43,995 nucleotides of DNA from assembly GCA_949296245.1 (NCBI GenBank), contig CASFNW010000012.1, positions 1-43,995 of the forward strand, in the 5' to 3' direction. Source of the stretch: an uncultured bacterium (GTDB taxonomy: Bacteria > Cyanobacteriota > Vampirovibrionia > Gastranaerophilales > Gastranaerophilaceae). Shown in pieces: positions 17,766 through 27,064 of this stretch (positions are counted from its first letter, which is position 1; every line of letters begins with the position of its first letter). The position numbers and the translations under genes were made by a program. The notes beneath the pieces were generated by a model. The model worked only from the letters and a program-made list of their open reading frames with translations. It ran no database searches and was not told where the DNA came from.

Positions 17766-18266
17766 ATGGAATATAAAGGAAAAGCGTTTAAATTCGGTGA
17801 TAATATTAGTACAGACCATATTGCTCCGGGGCGTTTATTTCACTTGCGTTCCAATTTAGAAGAATTTGCAAAACATGTACTTGAGGATGCTGATGAAACT
17901 TTTGCATCAAGAATGAAAAAAGGCGATTTTGTTGTTGCCGGGAATAACTTTGGGCTTGGCTCTTCACGTGAACATGCTCCTCAAATTATTAAAATAGCAG
18001 GTGTAAGTGCTGTTCTTGCAAAATCCTTTGCAAGAATATTTTACAGAAACGCTATTAATATAGGTCTTTTGCTTATCGAATGTGATACAGATAAAATCAA
18101 TGACGGTGATGAACTTGAAATTGACATAAAAAAGGGTGTAGTAAAAGACATTACTCAGGGTACGGAAATTACTTTTTCTCCTTTGCCGGATGTGATGATA
18201 AAACTTTTGCATGACGGCGGGCTTATTGAACATTTGAAAAAGCATGGTGATTTTGAACTGGTTTAA
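17766..18266 (+). CDS. 3-isopropylmalate dehydratase-type small subunit (LeuD/DmdB family)
   Basis: Swivel-domain subunit of an aconitase-family dehydratase, 166 aa. Visible blocks are KFGDNISTDHIAPGRL, VVAGNNFGLGSSREHAP and VLAKSFARIFYRNAINIG. An upstream ATG at 17754 is in frame, but the ATG at 17766 has GGAG 6 bases away and gives the usual family N-terminus (about ten residues before GDNI). No large (iron-sulphur) subunit gene is adjacent, so the partner lies elsewhere. The substrate-specificity loop (RLFHLRSN) does not let me decide between isopropylmalate, homoaconitate and dimethylmalate, hence no symbol. A TATAAT lies about 30 bases upstream, behind the terminator. Confidence 0.85.
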   Translation: MEYKGKAFKFGDNISTDHIAPGRLFHLRSNLEEFAKHVLEDADETFASRMKKGDFVVAGNNFGLGSSREHAPQIIKIAGVSAVLAKSFARIFYRNAINIGLLLIECDTDKINDGDELEIDIKKGVVKDITQGTEITFSPLPDVMIKLLHDGGLIEHLKKHGDFELV

Positions 18267-18317
18267 TTTTCTTGTCCAATATAAAGCTTGTGATTATAAT
18301 TTGTAGTGAAATAAAAT

Positions 18318-18740
18318 TTAGGCAGATTGCAAGTTTTTTTTCTCATAACCGTCTGTAATGCATTCCGGCAGGCGTCTGAACATTTTATTTGTGTTAGTAT
18401 CAACAGCAACACATGTTACGGATGCAACTATATTTACAATACCTGTTTCTTTGTTTCGTAATGTTTGTTTAAAGACTATCGCACTTGGCCTTAACTGTTC
18501 TATTTCCGTATCCAGTAAAAGTTTATCATCAGGTTTTGCCGAGACTTTGTACTTGATATTCAATTCAACAACAGGCAATAAGCAGCCGTTTTCTTGAAGT
18601 TTCTTTAAATCAATTCCCAACACTCTGTTAGTAAATTCTATTCTACCGGCTTCAAGCCATCTTAAATAAGCACCGTGCCAGACAACACCGTACGCATCAG
18701 TATCTGCATAGTACACTCTTATTTCATCAGTATGTTTCAT
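18318..18740 (-). CDS. Acyl-CoA thioesterase, YbgC/4-hydroxybenzoyl-CoA type
   Basis: Hotdog-fold hydrolase of 140 aa. The catalytic Asp is in YYADTDAYGVVWHGAYLRWLEAGR. The frame can start at a TTG (18761), but the ATG at 18740 has AGGA 7 bases upstream, so I choose it. It directly follows the TPR gene. A second, related thioesterase is at 37570 within the polyene cluster; this one is outside and more likely a housekeeping enzyme acting on short acyl-CoA or acyl-ACP. Confidence 0.85.
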   Translation of the reverse strand: MKHTDEIRVYYADTDAYGVVWHGAYLRWLEAGRIEFTNRVLGIDLKKLQENGCLLPVVELNIKYKVSAKPDDKLLLDTEIEQLRPSAIVFKQTLRNKETGIVNIVASVTCVAVDTNTNKMFRRLPECITDGYEKKNLQSA

Positions 18741-18761
18741 ATCGCTATCCTGTGTATTCAA

Positions 18762-20360
18762 CTATGAATCAAACAGTCCCTGGATTTTATCGGATATTTC
18801 CTGAGGATCGAGTTCATTAGTAACATTATTTAAATCCATTGCTATCTGGTACAGTTTTGCTGCTTCTACCTTATCGCCTTTTATTGCAACAGAACGTCCA
18901 AGATTATAGTGGGCAAGTGCATAATTTGGATTGTATTTTATTGCTTTTTCAAATAACTCAATTGCCTGCTGCACCCTTCCAAGATCATCCAGATATATAA
19001 CACCGAGGTTGTTATAAGCAATATCATAAGTCGGGTCGTATTTTATAGAAAGTTCGTATTCTTTTATTGCTTCATCTATATCGCCTTTGCCCCAGTGTAA
19101 AAAGCCGAGGTTGCAGTGTATTTTTGCATTTGTCGGGTCAAGCTCAAGAGCGCGTCTGTATACAGTAAGAGCATTGTTATACTGCTGCTTGTCATAAAAT
19201 GCACTGCCAAGATTTATGAATATATCAATATCTGTGGGTGTCAGCAAATATGCACAGTGATAAGCACTTATTGCAGCATCTGCATTCTTTTCTGACTCCT
19301 GAAATACATACCCCAGAGTCTGTGCAATAATACTGGTCCACTCAGGACGAGGGTTCAATGTAATAGCATTTTGATAATAAGAAATCGCTTCTTTTGCCTC
19401 GCCTTTTAAATAAAGGATGTTTGCAAGATTGCTGTAATATTCCGCTGCATTCGGCTGAATTTCAATAAGTTTTTGATAAGATTCAACAGCACTGTCTAAA
19501 TCTCCGAGTTCTTCATAAACCGAGCACAAAGAACGATATGCCGTTATATTGAGGCTGTCAACAATAATCGCCATTTTATATTCCAAAATAGCATCTTCGT
19601 ATCTGCCCATTGCACGGTATATGTCACCTAGAAGACAGTATAAAAGTACAAAACCCGGTGCTTTTTCAAGCGCATCTCTGTACAGATCAACGGCTTCATT
19701 TATGCCGTTTCTTGCCACCATTATCCAGCCTTTTATCAGCATTGGTATGAACTGGAAATAAGATATAACTTTTAAAACACTCTTTATTGCATATCCGTCA
19801 AACGGTAAAGTTAATACAGCCTGCCAGAATTCTTTATATCTGAGCAGCTTTGTTTTGAATGTTCTGACAGACATTACCCGATAGAGATTGTAGCGCAGAA
19901 AATGAGCTCTTGCTGAAGAAAGAGGCTTCAATTTTATTGCTTTACGGGCAAAATCCATTGCGTCAGGGAAATGGGCTTTTTTTGTATGACAGCAGGCAAG
20001 CATATAATATGCCTGAGCATTTTTATTATTTTTTTCAACAGCCAGATTAAAGTAATTTATAGCTCTGTCTATTTCATTTTTATAATAAAAAGCCAATCCT
20101 ATTTTGTAATAGATTTCTGCAGAATCTATATAAGACTCCAGTGCTCTTTGATATTCGGTAATAGCTTCGTCAATATACTGGCGTGCCTGATGGATGTCGA
20201 GATGCCATTCTATATATAAATCACCGAGTTTAACATGCAGCTGTGCATTTGTCGGATCTTTAGCAAGTTCAATCTGGCATTTTTCTATAGCTTTTTGCAG
20301 ATTGTTATTCGACTTAAATTCTTTCTGTTCTCTTTTTCTATGTTGTAATATTTTAAACAT
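18762..20360 (-). CDS. Tetratricopeptide repeat protein
   Basis: A 532-residue protein made of tandem 34-residue TPR units (about ten), e.g. AKIHCNLGFLHWGKGDIDEAIKEY and IAYNNLGVIYLDDLGRVQQAIELF as two parts of consecutive repeats. No signal peptide is seen, so it is probably a cytoplasmic scaffold. A moderately hydrophobic stretch near residues 190-215 interrupts the repeats. Binding partners are unknown. The thioesterase gene follows at once and the PilZ gene lies upstream in the same direction, so the three may be cotranscribed. Confidence 0.88.
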   Translation of the reverse strand: MFKILQHRKREQKEFKSNNNLQKAIEKCQIELAKDPTNAQLHVKLGDLYIEWHLDIHQARQYIDEAITEYQRALESYIDSAEIYYKIGLAFYYKNEIDRAINYFNLAVEKNNKNAQAYYMLACCHTKKAHFPDAMDFARKAIKLKPLSSARAHFLRYNLYRVMSVRTFKTKLLRYKEFWQAVLTLPFDGYAIKSVLKVISYFQFIPMLIKGWIMVARNGINEAVDLYRDALEKAPGFVLLYCLLGDIYRAMGRYEDAILEYKMAIIVDSLNITAYRSLCSVYEELGDLDSAVESYQKLIEIQPNAAEYYSNLANILYLKGEAKEAISYYQNAITLNPRPEWTSIIAQTLGYVFQESEKNADAAISAYHCAYLLTPTDIDIFINLGSAFYDKQQYNNALTVYRRALELDPTNAKIHCNLGFLHWGKGDIDEAIKEYELSIKYDPTYDIAYNNLGVIYLDDLGRVQQAIELFEKAIKYNPNYALAHYNLGRSVAIKGDKVEAAKLYQIAMDLNNVTNELDPQEISDKIQGLFDS

Positions 20361-20433
20361 GCTTATTTTATATACTTCACTCTACTGTTATATTAAATTA
20401 TTCGGCACTTTTTTGCAAACCGGCATTATATTT

Positions 20434-21051
20434 TTACATTGTGGTTTTATTCTGGCTTCTTTCGAGCATAAGACATTTTTTTATAATCTTTTCTCTTTCT
20501 TTTTCTTCTATTTCCATAAACTCAAGAACATATTCGTTGCTTTTATAAAAGTTTTTCTTTAAAATCACACCGTCAGCTTTTATCATTGGTTCAAATGGAT
20601 TCAATCTCAATTGGACTTTGTATTTTTCATCTGCTTTAAGAGGTGTTTCCGTTATAAACCTAACGCCGCCGCCGCTTATATCCACAGATGTCGTTTTTAT
20701 ATTGCCGTCAGTCTTTTCTAAGAAAAAATCCGTTATATAGGGCATTCTGAGATACTTTCTCCTTTGAATTATCTGGTGCTGTTCATTGAATTCTATTATA
20801 AATTTACCGTCAAAAGGTGAATCATACACAATCGAATCTATAATCATAATACCGGTGAATGTGTAAATAAAAGCTTTTATCTCAGTACCTTCTCTGAGAT
20901 ATGGTGCATATTCTCTTTTTGAATCAGGAAAAGACAACGTAAGCCTGTCTGAGTCCGGTTCTACAATGTATGTATCAAGAATTGTTCTTTTGCTTCCGGT
21001 TTCAAACTCAACCTGTACTTTTAAACCTCTTTTAATGGGATTCAGTGCCAT
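20434..21051 (-). CDS. PilZ-domain c-di-GMP-binding protein (YcgR-like architecture)
   Basis: A 205-residue protein with an N-terminal beta-rich YcgR-N/flagellar-brake-like domain (about 1-95) and a PilZ domain. The c-di-GMP signature is complete: R98-KYL-R102 and D124-I-S126-GG-G129. It would sense c-di-GMP and act on a motility, secretion or envelope partner. No flagellar or pilus gene is close. The gene lies just downstream of repeat element B. Confidence 0.88.
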   Translation of the reverse strand: MALNPIKRGLKVQVEFETGSKRTILDTYIVEPDSDRLTLSFPDSKREYAPYLREGTEIKAFIYTFTGIMIIDSIVYDSPFDGKFIIEFNEQHQIIQRRKYLRMPYITDFFLEKTDGNIKTTSVDISGGGVRFITETPLKADEKYKVQLRLNPFEPMIKADGVILKKNFYKSNEYVLEFMEIEEKEREKIIKKCLMLERSQNKTTM

Positions 21052-21068
21052 TTTATCTTCCTATATTT

Positions 21069-21214
21069 CATATCGTCAACTGACTCCGACTACTTGTTGA
21101 ACCTGTGCAATAAACAAGTTCGATGTTTAACAATAAGTCCGGCACAGCCAACAAGTGCATGGGGTCTACCTCTCATAAAATATGACATTTAGTTATATTT
21201 TATTCGGCAGAGTC
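21069..21214 (-). repeat. Structured intergenic repeat, copy B
   Basis: Read on the minus strand it starts with GACTCTGCCGAA (also the start of copy C). A 10-pair hairpin with one mismatch follows (arms 21192-21201 and 21177-21186) with loop TAAAT, the same loop as copy A, then TGAGAGG. Next is a long stem (21149-21156 and 21142-21147 pairing with 21092-21099 and 21103-21108). It ends in the same 21-base word as copy A (21069-21089). It lies between the second M16 peptidase gene and the PilZ gene, oriented like both. Confidence 0.65.
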
Positions 21215-21275
21215 GTAAAATGCTAGACTTTGCGTCACTCGCACTCCGTGTACCACTCCTACAAGCGAGGCCGCC

Positions 21276-22505
21276 TCAGACATCATTTAAATATTGCTGA
21301 GGTGCGAGTACAGTCAACACAAACGGGTCTTTTATATATTCATTTGCAACTCTTGTAATATCATCAGTTGTTACCTTATTTATCATTTGTATTAATTTTT
21401 CTTCAAAATCCGCACCGAGTCCTTTGTCTTCATAAAAAGAAATCAGACTTGCCTGCTGCAGGTTAGTTTCCGTGAAGAACTGACGTTTACCTATCAAATT
21501 ATTTTTTGCACTTTGCAATTCTTCTTCTGTTACTGGTACTGTTTTTATTTTATCAAGCTCAATTTTAAATCCTTCAAGAGAGGTTTTTATATTTTTGGGT
21601 TCTGTTGCAATATATACGCTGAAAATAGCCGCTTTGTCGTATGTTTCATAACTGCTTCTGACAACATAAGCAAGACCTTTTTTGTCTCTCAGCTCCAAAA
21701 ATAATCTTGAACTTAAGCCGCTTGACCCGAGCATTGTATTCATAACCATTATTGCGGCATAATCTTTGTGATAAATAGTCGGAACCTGCCAGCCTTGAAT
21801 AATCTGCGCCTGAGATGCGTCATCTTTTGCTATTTTTACTAAATCATTCTCTTTCAATTCAGGAACAGGTATTTTTGATACGGCATCAGTTGTATTTTTC
21901 ACATCAGAAAAATACTTTTTAAGCAGATTTTCTACTTCCGATTCACTAAAATCCCCCACAACGCTTATTACTTTAGCCGAGTTGTTAAGCAGATTATCAT
22001 ATACTTTTTCGACTTCATCTTTTGTAATTGAATCTATGTCTTCGAGTATTTTTGTATAGGTATGACCGTAGGGATGATTTTTATAAATGTTTTTGTAAAA
22101 ACCGTCAAGGGCTCTGGATTTGGGTTCATCCATTTCTGCCTGAATTTCGCCTTTTAGTTTTATAACTTCTTTATCAAATTCTTCAAGAGTAGAATTTTTT
22201 ATAATATCTGAAAGTATTTCAACCCCTTTTTCGAAATCTTCATTAAGACATTGCAGCTTAAAACGGATAAAATCCTGTTTCATTTCGCTGTAACAGTCGA
22301 TTGCATTTTCATCCAGCTCCTGCGCAAGAGCCTGTGCGGAACGTTTTTTTGTTCCCTGCAAGAACAGTCTGTTTAATATAGAATACAGTCCTGCTTTTTT
22401 TTCAGGTTCTTCTATTTTGAAATAAAAGCACATAGCGTATCTTGGTGTATTTTTGTTTATTTTAAATACAACTGGAATATTGTTGTCTAATATTATTTTA
22501 TTCAT
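21276..22505 (-). CDS. M16-family peptidase, probably the non-catalytic subunit
   Basis: A 409-residue two-lobed insulinase/MPP-like protein. Fold markers are GLYSILNRLFLQGT, at the position of the zinc helix, and the C-terminal lobe's GSSGLSSRLFLELRDKKGLAYVV. The HxxEH zinc motif of active M16 enzymes is absent, replaced by SILNRL. It ends next to repeat B and starts 2 bases after the active partner gene. Such pairs form heterodimers in which this chain helps bind substrate. Substrate unknown; processing or clearance of peptides is the family role. Confidence 0.88.
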   Translation of the reverse strand: MNKIILDNNIPVVFKINKNTPRYAMCFYFKIEEPEKKAGLYSILNRLFLQGTKKRSAQALAQELDENAIDCYSEMKQDFIRFKLQCLNEDFEKGVEILSDIIKNSTLEEFDKEVIKLKGEIQAEMDEPKSRALDGFYKNIYKNHPYGHTYTKILEDIDSITKDEVEKVYDNLLNNSAKVISVVGDFSESEVENLLKKYFSDVKNTTDAVSKIPVPELKENDLVKIAKDDASQAQIIQGWQVPTIYHKDYAAIMVMNTMLGSSGLSSRLFLELRDKKGLAYVVRSSYETYDKAAIFSVYIATEPKNIKTSLEGFKIELDKIKTVPVTEEELQSAKNNLIGKRQFFTETNLQQASLISFYEDKGLGADFEEKLIQMINKVTTDDITRVANEYIKDPFVLTVLAPQQYLNDV

Positions 22506-22507
22506 TG

Positions 22508-23854
22508 TTATTCCTTATCTATTTCAGGTAAAAGCACCGTAGTTACCGAGTTTTCCAATTTTAAATATTTATTTGCAGCAGAATTAAGTTCCTCGAGTGT
22601 GAAATTTTCTAAATCCTGAAGATAGTTTTCCGCTAAATCAAGATCATTGCATACAGTCATATAGTATCCAATATTTTCGGCTATATCAGAGACTGTTTCC
22701 GCTCCTTCTGCAAAACGCACTTTCAGCTTTTTCTTAGCCTTTAAAAATTCCTGCTGTGTTATGTCATTATTTAGAATTTTATCCATTTCAGATTTTATCA
22801 AAGAGAGCGCTTCTTCTTTTTTATCAGCTTTGAAATTTGCCTGCACAAAAAAGTTACCGCCGTCTCTGAAATTATAAAAATCAGTAGCCACAACATTAAA
22901 TATCGGGTCTTTAGCTTTTTCTATCAAGTTCTGGTATAATCTTGAGCTTTGACCTTCTCCCAGAATAACAGCAAGCATTTCAAGCCCTATGTTATCTTTA
23001 ACATCTCTTGCGACAGGACCCAGCCATCCTGTAATGGCAAATCCTGTGTTAATTTTGCCTTTCAGTTCAATATATTTTGCCTCATGAACCGGTTTATCAA
23101 GTTCAAATTGAGGATTTTGATAGTTTTCTCTGCCTTTAAAGTCAAATTCATCACATACTTTTTTTAGAACTTCTTCATGGTTAAAGTCACCTACAACAAT
23201 TGTTGTTATATTGTTCGGTGTGTAGTGTGTTCTGTAGTAATCAAGTATTGTTTCCCTTGAAATAGAAGCTATTGTTTCAGGAAAACCTATAACATCCCTT
23301 TTATAGGGGTGTTTTGTATACATATTGTAGTTTGTTGAATTATAAATTTTTGTCCATGGCTGGTCCTGACGCATTCTGATTTCTTCTATTACAACGTGTC
23401 TTTCTCTTTTTTGAGAAACACTGTCATCTCCCAGCGTAAAAGCGGGCCCTATTTCGTCTTCAGGTATAACAGGGTCAAGCATCATATCAGCGTGGAGTTC
23501 TATTGCTTCTTTAAAATATGCTCCGTCAGGCCCCTGGGGCAGGGTAACATAATAAAAAGTGTAGTCTTTCCAGGTTGCAGCGTTTACTATTGCGCCTTTA
23601 GACTCGAGAGTTCTGTCAAAATAACCGGCTTTATGTTTATGTGTTCCTTTAAACATAAGGTGCTCAAGAAAATGAGAAATACCGTTGTTTTTGTCATTTT
23701 CATTGATTGAACCGGTTTTAACCCAGCTGGAGATATTCACAAGCCCGCCTTCTTTGTGTGCAAGCACAACTTTATGTCCGTTTTGTCTTTCATATATCTC
23801 AACGGGTCTTGTCAAATAAGGATATTTTATCTCTCTTTTTATAATATTTTCCAC
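22508..23854 (-). CDS. M16-family zinc peptidase, catalytic subunit
   Basis: A 448-residue M16 peptidase. The inverted zinc motif HxxEH is intact in GISHFLEHLMFKG (H61, E64, H65), and the downstream Glu ligand lies in the helix around residue 165 (RHVVIEEIRM). The C-terminal lobe carries LGEGQSSRLYQNL. No signal peptide is seen. It lies directly upstream of the inactive paralogue and is cotranscribed with it. Confidence 0.92.
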   Translation of the reverse strand: MENIIKREIKYPYLTRPVEIYERQNGHKVVLAHKEGGLVNISSWVKTGSINENDKNNGISHFLEHLMFKGTHKHKAGYFDRTLESKGAIVNAATWKDYTFYYVTLPQGPDGAYFKEAIELHADMMLDPVIPEDEIGPAFTLGDDSVSQKRERHVVIEEIRMRQDQPWTKIYNSTNYNMYTKHPYKRDVIGFPETIASISRETILDYYRTHYTPNNITTIVVGDFNHEEVLKKVCDEFDFKGRENYQNPQFELDKPVHEAKYIELKGKINTGFAITGWLGPVARDVKDNIGLEMLAVILGEGQSSRLYQNLIEKAKDPIFNVVATDFYNFRDGGNFFVQANFKADKKEEALSLIKSEMDKILNNDITQQEFLKAKKKLKVRFAEGAETVSDIAENIGYYMTVCNDLDLAENYLQDLENFTLEELNSAANKYLKLENSVTTVLLPEIDKE

Positions 23855-23949
23855 CTGATTACCTCTATAATAAATTCTACCAGATTATTGTAGCAGATAA
23901 TCAAGGGTTTTACACGTATATTAAGTTGATTTTTAGTGTATTGTAATTT

Positions 23950-24105
23950 ATGGAATAAGCTCCTGCGGTATTGCATATAGAACAAAATGTTGATGTAAAG
24001 GATTTGTTTGATTTCGGGCATGTAAAAACAAAACAGGAACTGATTGAAGAGATGAATATGATTTTTGAGCAGTCAACTCCTGAAGAAGTACAGTTTTTTT
24101 TATAA
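23950..24105 (+). pseudogene. Remnant of a short coding sequence with an in-frame stop
   Basis: The frame reads ATG-GAA-TAA and then stays open for 48 codons to a TAA at 24103-24105. The open part translates to a soluble, charged stretch with EQNVDVKDLFDFGHVKTKQ and ELIEEMNMIFEQSTPEEVQF, which looks like real protein rather than translated spacer. Either the gene lost its N-terminus to the early stop, or translation starts at the TTG at 23971, though no good ribosome site is seen. It is in the 288-base gap between the M16 and trkH genes, antisense to both. No family recognised. Confidence 0.35.
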
Positions 24106-24142
24106 AGTTATGACCTCATATAAGGAATTAAAATAATTGTAC

Positions 24143-25606
24143 TTATTTTATATTCCAAAAATCAGGATGGAGCATGGCAAGAAAAGGAATCAACTCGAGC
24201 CTGCCTACAAGCATGTCAAAAATACAGACAGCTTTTGATACGGGATGTAAAATATCAAAAGAGCCCATTGGCCCTATAACCCCGAACCCGGGGCCTACAT
24301 TACCCAGAGATGTTATGCTGCCTGTAACACCTATCATTGTAGAATTTTCCAGTATAGATATTACAAAAGCACTTATGCCGAATATCAAAAAGTAAAAAAG
24401 TATAAAGGCAAGTATCTGCTGTATAACTTCCGGAGGTAGAATAGTTTTGTTTATTTTAATAGGATAAACTGCATTAGGGTGAAGAATTTTTGCAATTTCT
24501 CTTCTTAAATACTTAAAAAGAAAAATCCATCTCACAACCTTCATACCGCCGCCGGCAGATCCTGCACATGCACCGCAGAAGAATAAACAGAATAAAAGCA
24601 ATTTAGCAGGCAGCGTCCATTGCGCAAAATCTACAGAAGCAAAACCCGCAGTAATTATAATGGTAACAACCTGAAATACTGCTGCTGTTATAGCATCAAA
24701 GATATGGTATGCATTTTGAAAATACAAAACAAGTGCAATCAAAAAAGAAAATACAAAAATGATATACATGTACACTCTGAATTCTTCATCTTTAAACAAC
24801 ATAAGCGGTGATTTGCAAAGATAACTCTTATAAATTATTGCGAAATTGGCTCCGGCTATAATCATAAATATGTTCATTATCCAGCAGATGAGATTGGAGT
24901 GATACCCCATAATACTTTGTGGATTTGGCGAAAAACCTCCGCCTGCAAGTGTTGAAAAAGAATTGCAAAATGCGTCGAATAACGGCATGCCTGCAAGTTT
25001 TAGAAATAAAATTTCAAGAGCGGTAACTATTATGTATATTGTCCAGACCGCACTGGCTGTATGCCGTATTCTCGGCGTAATTTTATCCTCCGTAGGTCCG
25101 GGCGCTTCAGCGAAAAACATCTGACGACCGGCTACTGCAAACTGCGGTAATACGGCAATAAACAATACAATAATTCCCATACCGCCGAGCCACTGGCTCA
25201 TTGAACGCCAGAAAAACATAGTTTTGGGGTAATCATAGTGCGTCAGGATTGTAGCACCTGTTGTAGTTATGCCTGATACTGCCTCAAAGAGGGCATTAAG
25301 AGGTGACAGCCCGTAATGAAGATACGGTATCATGGCAATTATTCCGAACAATACCCAGGACAAAGTAACAACGCAAAGAGCTTCTCCCTTTTTAATATCA
25401 TTCAAACTTTCAAAAGAATCAGACTTTCTTCCAAAGAAAATACTTATTACCAAACTTATACCAATACTGAATAATGATGCGGTTAAAAACGGAATTACCG
25501 AGTTATAATCATGGTAATAAAGAGCTACTGCAACCGGAGCAAGTATAACGAGAGCAATGCATCTTAAGACCAGTATTAATGATGTAAAAATATAACTTAA
25601 TCTCAT
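24143..25606 (-). CDS. trkH: Potassium uptake protein TrkH
   Basis: Membrane-embedded K+ (or Na+) transporter subunit, 487 aa, with four pore-loop repeats. The selectivity-filter glycine segments are visible: SGITTTGATIL, STLAGGGFSPNP, IITAGFASVD and LGNVGPGFGVIG. SQWLGGMGIIV follows the first loop. It starts 2 bases after trkA ends and is regulated by it. Length is usual. Confidence 0.93.
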   Translation of the reverse strand: MRLSYIFTSLILVLRCIALVILAPVAVALYYHDYNSVIPFLTASLFSIGISLVISIFFGRKSDSFESLNDIKKGEALCVVTLSWVLFGIIAMIPYLHYGLSPLNALFEAVSGITTTGATILTHYDYPKTMFFWRSMSQWLGGMGIIVLFIAVLPQFAVAGRQMFFAEAPGPTEDKITPRIRHTASAVWTIYIIVTALEILFLKLAGMPLFDAFCNSFSTLAGGGFSPNPQSIMGYHSNLICWIMNIFMIIAGANFAIIYKSYLCKSPLMLFKDEEFRVYMYIIFVFSFLIALVLYFQNAYHIFDAITAAVFQVVTIIITAGFASVDFAQWTLPAKLLLFCLFFCGACAGSAGGGMKVVRWIFLFKYLRREIAKILHPNAVYPIKINKTILPPEVIQQILAFILFYFLIFGISAFVISILENSTMIGVTGSITSLGNVGPGFGVIGPMGSFDILHPVSKAVCIFDMLVGRLELIPFLAMLHPDFWNIK

Positions 25607-25608
25607 AA

Positions 25609-26937
25609 CTATCCCCTGAAGAATTCAATAATTTTTTCCGAGTTTTCCTCCAGAGTGAAAACAAGAAGTAAGTCTTTTGGTCTTAATTTTGTCATACCTT
25701 TCGGGATAATTACGTTATGCCCCCTTTGTATTATAGCAATGATAGCTTTAGCCGGCAGGTTCAAATCCATTAATGAAATTTCTTTGAAATTGTCAGGAAC
25801 CAGTGTTTCTATGATTCTCCCCTGCCCTCTTTCTACTGTGGCAAGGATTTCTGCGTCAGTATTAATAAAGTTATTTCTTATTTCGGTTATTGATGCTTCT
25901 TTGGGAGAAATAGCCACATCTATGCCGACTTTTTCAAAGAGGCTGATATTTGCGGATTTTGAAACTCTTGTTATAACTTTTTTTGCGCCCATCTGTTTTG
26001 TCAAAAGCGAGCACAGAAGGTTCTTTTCATCGTTGTTTGTAACGCTTATTACTACATCAGATTCGCCGATATCCTCCTGCATAAGAAGTTCCATGTTTGT
26101 GCCGTCACCGTATAATACAAGTGTATTTTTTAAAACCTCGGTTAAATCTTCGCAGCGTTTATAATCCTGTTCTATGATTTTTGTCTTAATATTAATCTTT
26201 TCAAGATTCTGTGCAAGCATCAGCCCTACACTGCCGCCACCTATTATAGCAGCAGTTTTTACTTTTGACTGGCTTTGAAAAATCTCTCTGGCAAGTATAT
26301 CCAAAGATGTAGAAGAGCCCATAAATATTACTTTATCATTGAGCTTAAACTCTGTTTCCCCGTCAGGAATGAATAAATTCTCGTCTCTGGTAACAGCAAC
26401 TACAAGGGTTTCGTCTCTAAATTTACAGTCTTTGATTTTTTTGTTTAAAAGCGAAGATTCCTCTTTTATTCTGTATTCAAGCAGCCTGGCTTTACCGCTT
26501 GCAAAATTTTCAACATCTACAGCATCAGGCACTGTAATTATTCTGAATATTTCCTGTGTAAGAAGCTCTTCCGGCCAGATTACAACATCAATCATTTCAT
26601 ATTGTGTATTTTTAACCAGGTTAAGGGATTCTATATATTCAGGCTTGCTTACAAAACAAACCGTTTTCGCTCTGCTTAAACGGCTCACTGTAAGACATGA
26701 AACAATATTTGCCTCATCAAAAGTTGTGCATGCTATAAATACATCTGTATCATCAATATTTGCTGCTTTCAATGTATTTATGTTTGAACCGTTACCAGGA
26801 ACAAAGCTTATATCAAGCTTATTTAGTGCATCTGTTTTGTTCTCTTCTTTATCTATAATTGTTATGTCGTGATCTTCAAAAAACTCTGTTGCTATTAAGC
26901 AACCCATCTCACTTGCACCGAATACTACTATTTTCAT
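25609..26937 (-). CDS. trkA: Trk system potassium uptake protein TrkA
   Basis: Cytoplasmic gating subunit with two RCK (NAD-binding plus ligand-binding) halves, 442 aa. The first Rossmann motif is VVFGASEMGCLIA near the start and the second is AAIIGGGSVGLMLAQNL near residue 225. Each half ends in a TrkA-C domain (about 135-215 and 355-440). It is paired with trkH in one transcription unit with a candidate promoter at 26961-26987. Confidence 0.93.
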   Translation of the reverse strand: MKIVVFGASEMGCLIATEFFEDHDITIIDKEENKTDALNKLDISFVPGNGSNINTLKAANIDDTDVFIACTTFDEANIVSCLTVSRLSRAKTVCFVSKPEYIESLNLVKNTQYEMIDVVIWPEELLTQEIFRIITVPDAVDVENFASGKARLLEYRIKEESSLLNKKIKDCKFRDETLVVAVTRDENLFIPDGETEFKLNDKVIFMGSSTSLDILAREIFQSQSKVKTAAIIGGGSVGLMLAQNLEKINIKTKIIEQDYKRCEDLTEVLKNTLVLYGDGTNMELLMQEDIGESDVVISVTNNDEKNLLCSLLTKQMGAKKVITRVSKSANISLFEKVGIDVAISPKEASITEIRNNFINTDAEILATVERGQGRIIETLVPDNFKEISLMDLNLPAKAIIAIIQRGHNVIIPKGMTKLRPKDLLLVFTLEENSEKIIEFFRG

Positions 26938-26960
26938 ACATATCTCTCATTTTTTGTTTA

Positions 26961-26987
26961 ATTATAATACATAAATTTCTTTGGCAA
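26961..26987 (-). promoter_or_regulatory. Candidate promoter for trkA-trkH
   Basis: On the minus strand TTGCCA (26987-26982) and TATAAT (26966-26961) are separated by 15 bases, slightly short. It lies 24 bases upstream of the trkA start in the divergent gap with yidC. Confidence 0.4.
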
Positions 26988-27064
26988 AATATATTTTTGT
27001 TTTACAATAAATATTAACAGTCAAAATACATAATATTCTAAATAAACAGGGGAGAGAAGATAAA

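Noticed and set aside
25655..26872. Two plus-strand open frames opposite trkA
   Set aside because: They are complementary shadows of trkA, which has two intact nucleotide-binding motifs; their translations are Ser/Ile/Phe-rich without motifs.
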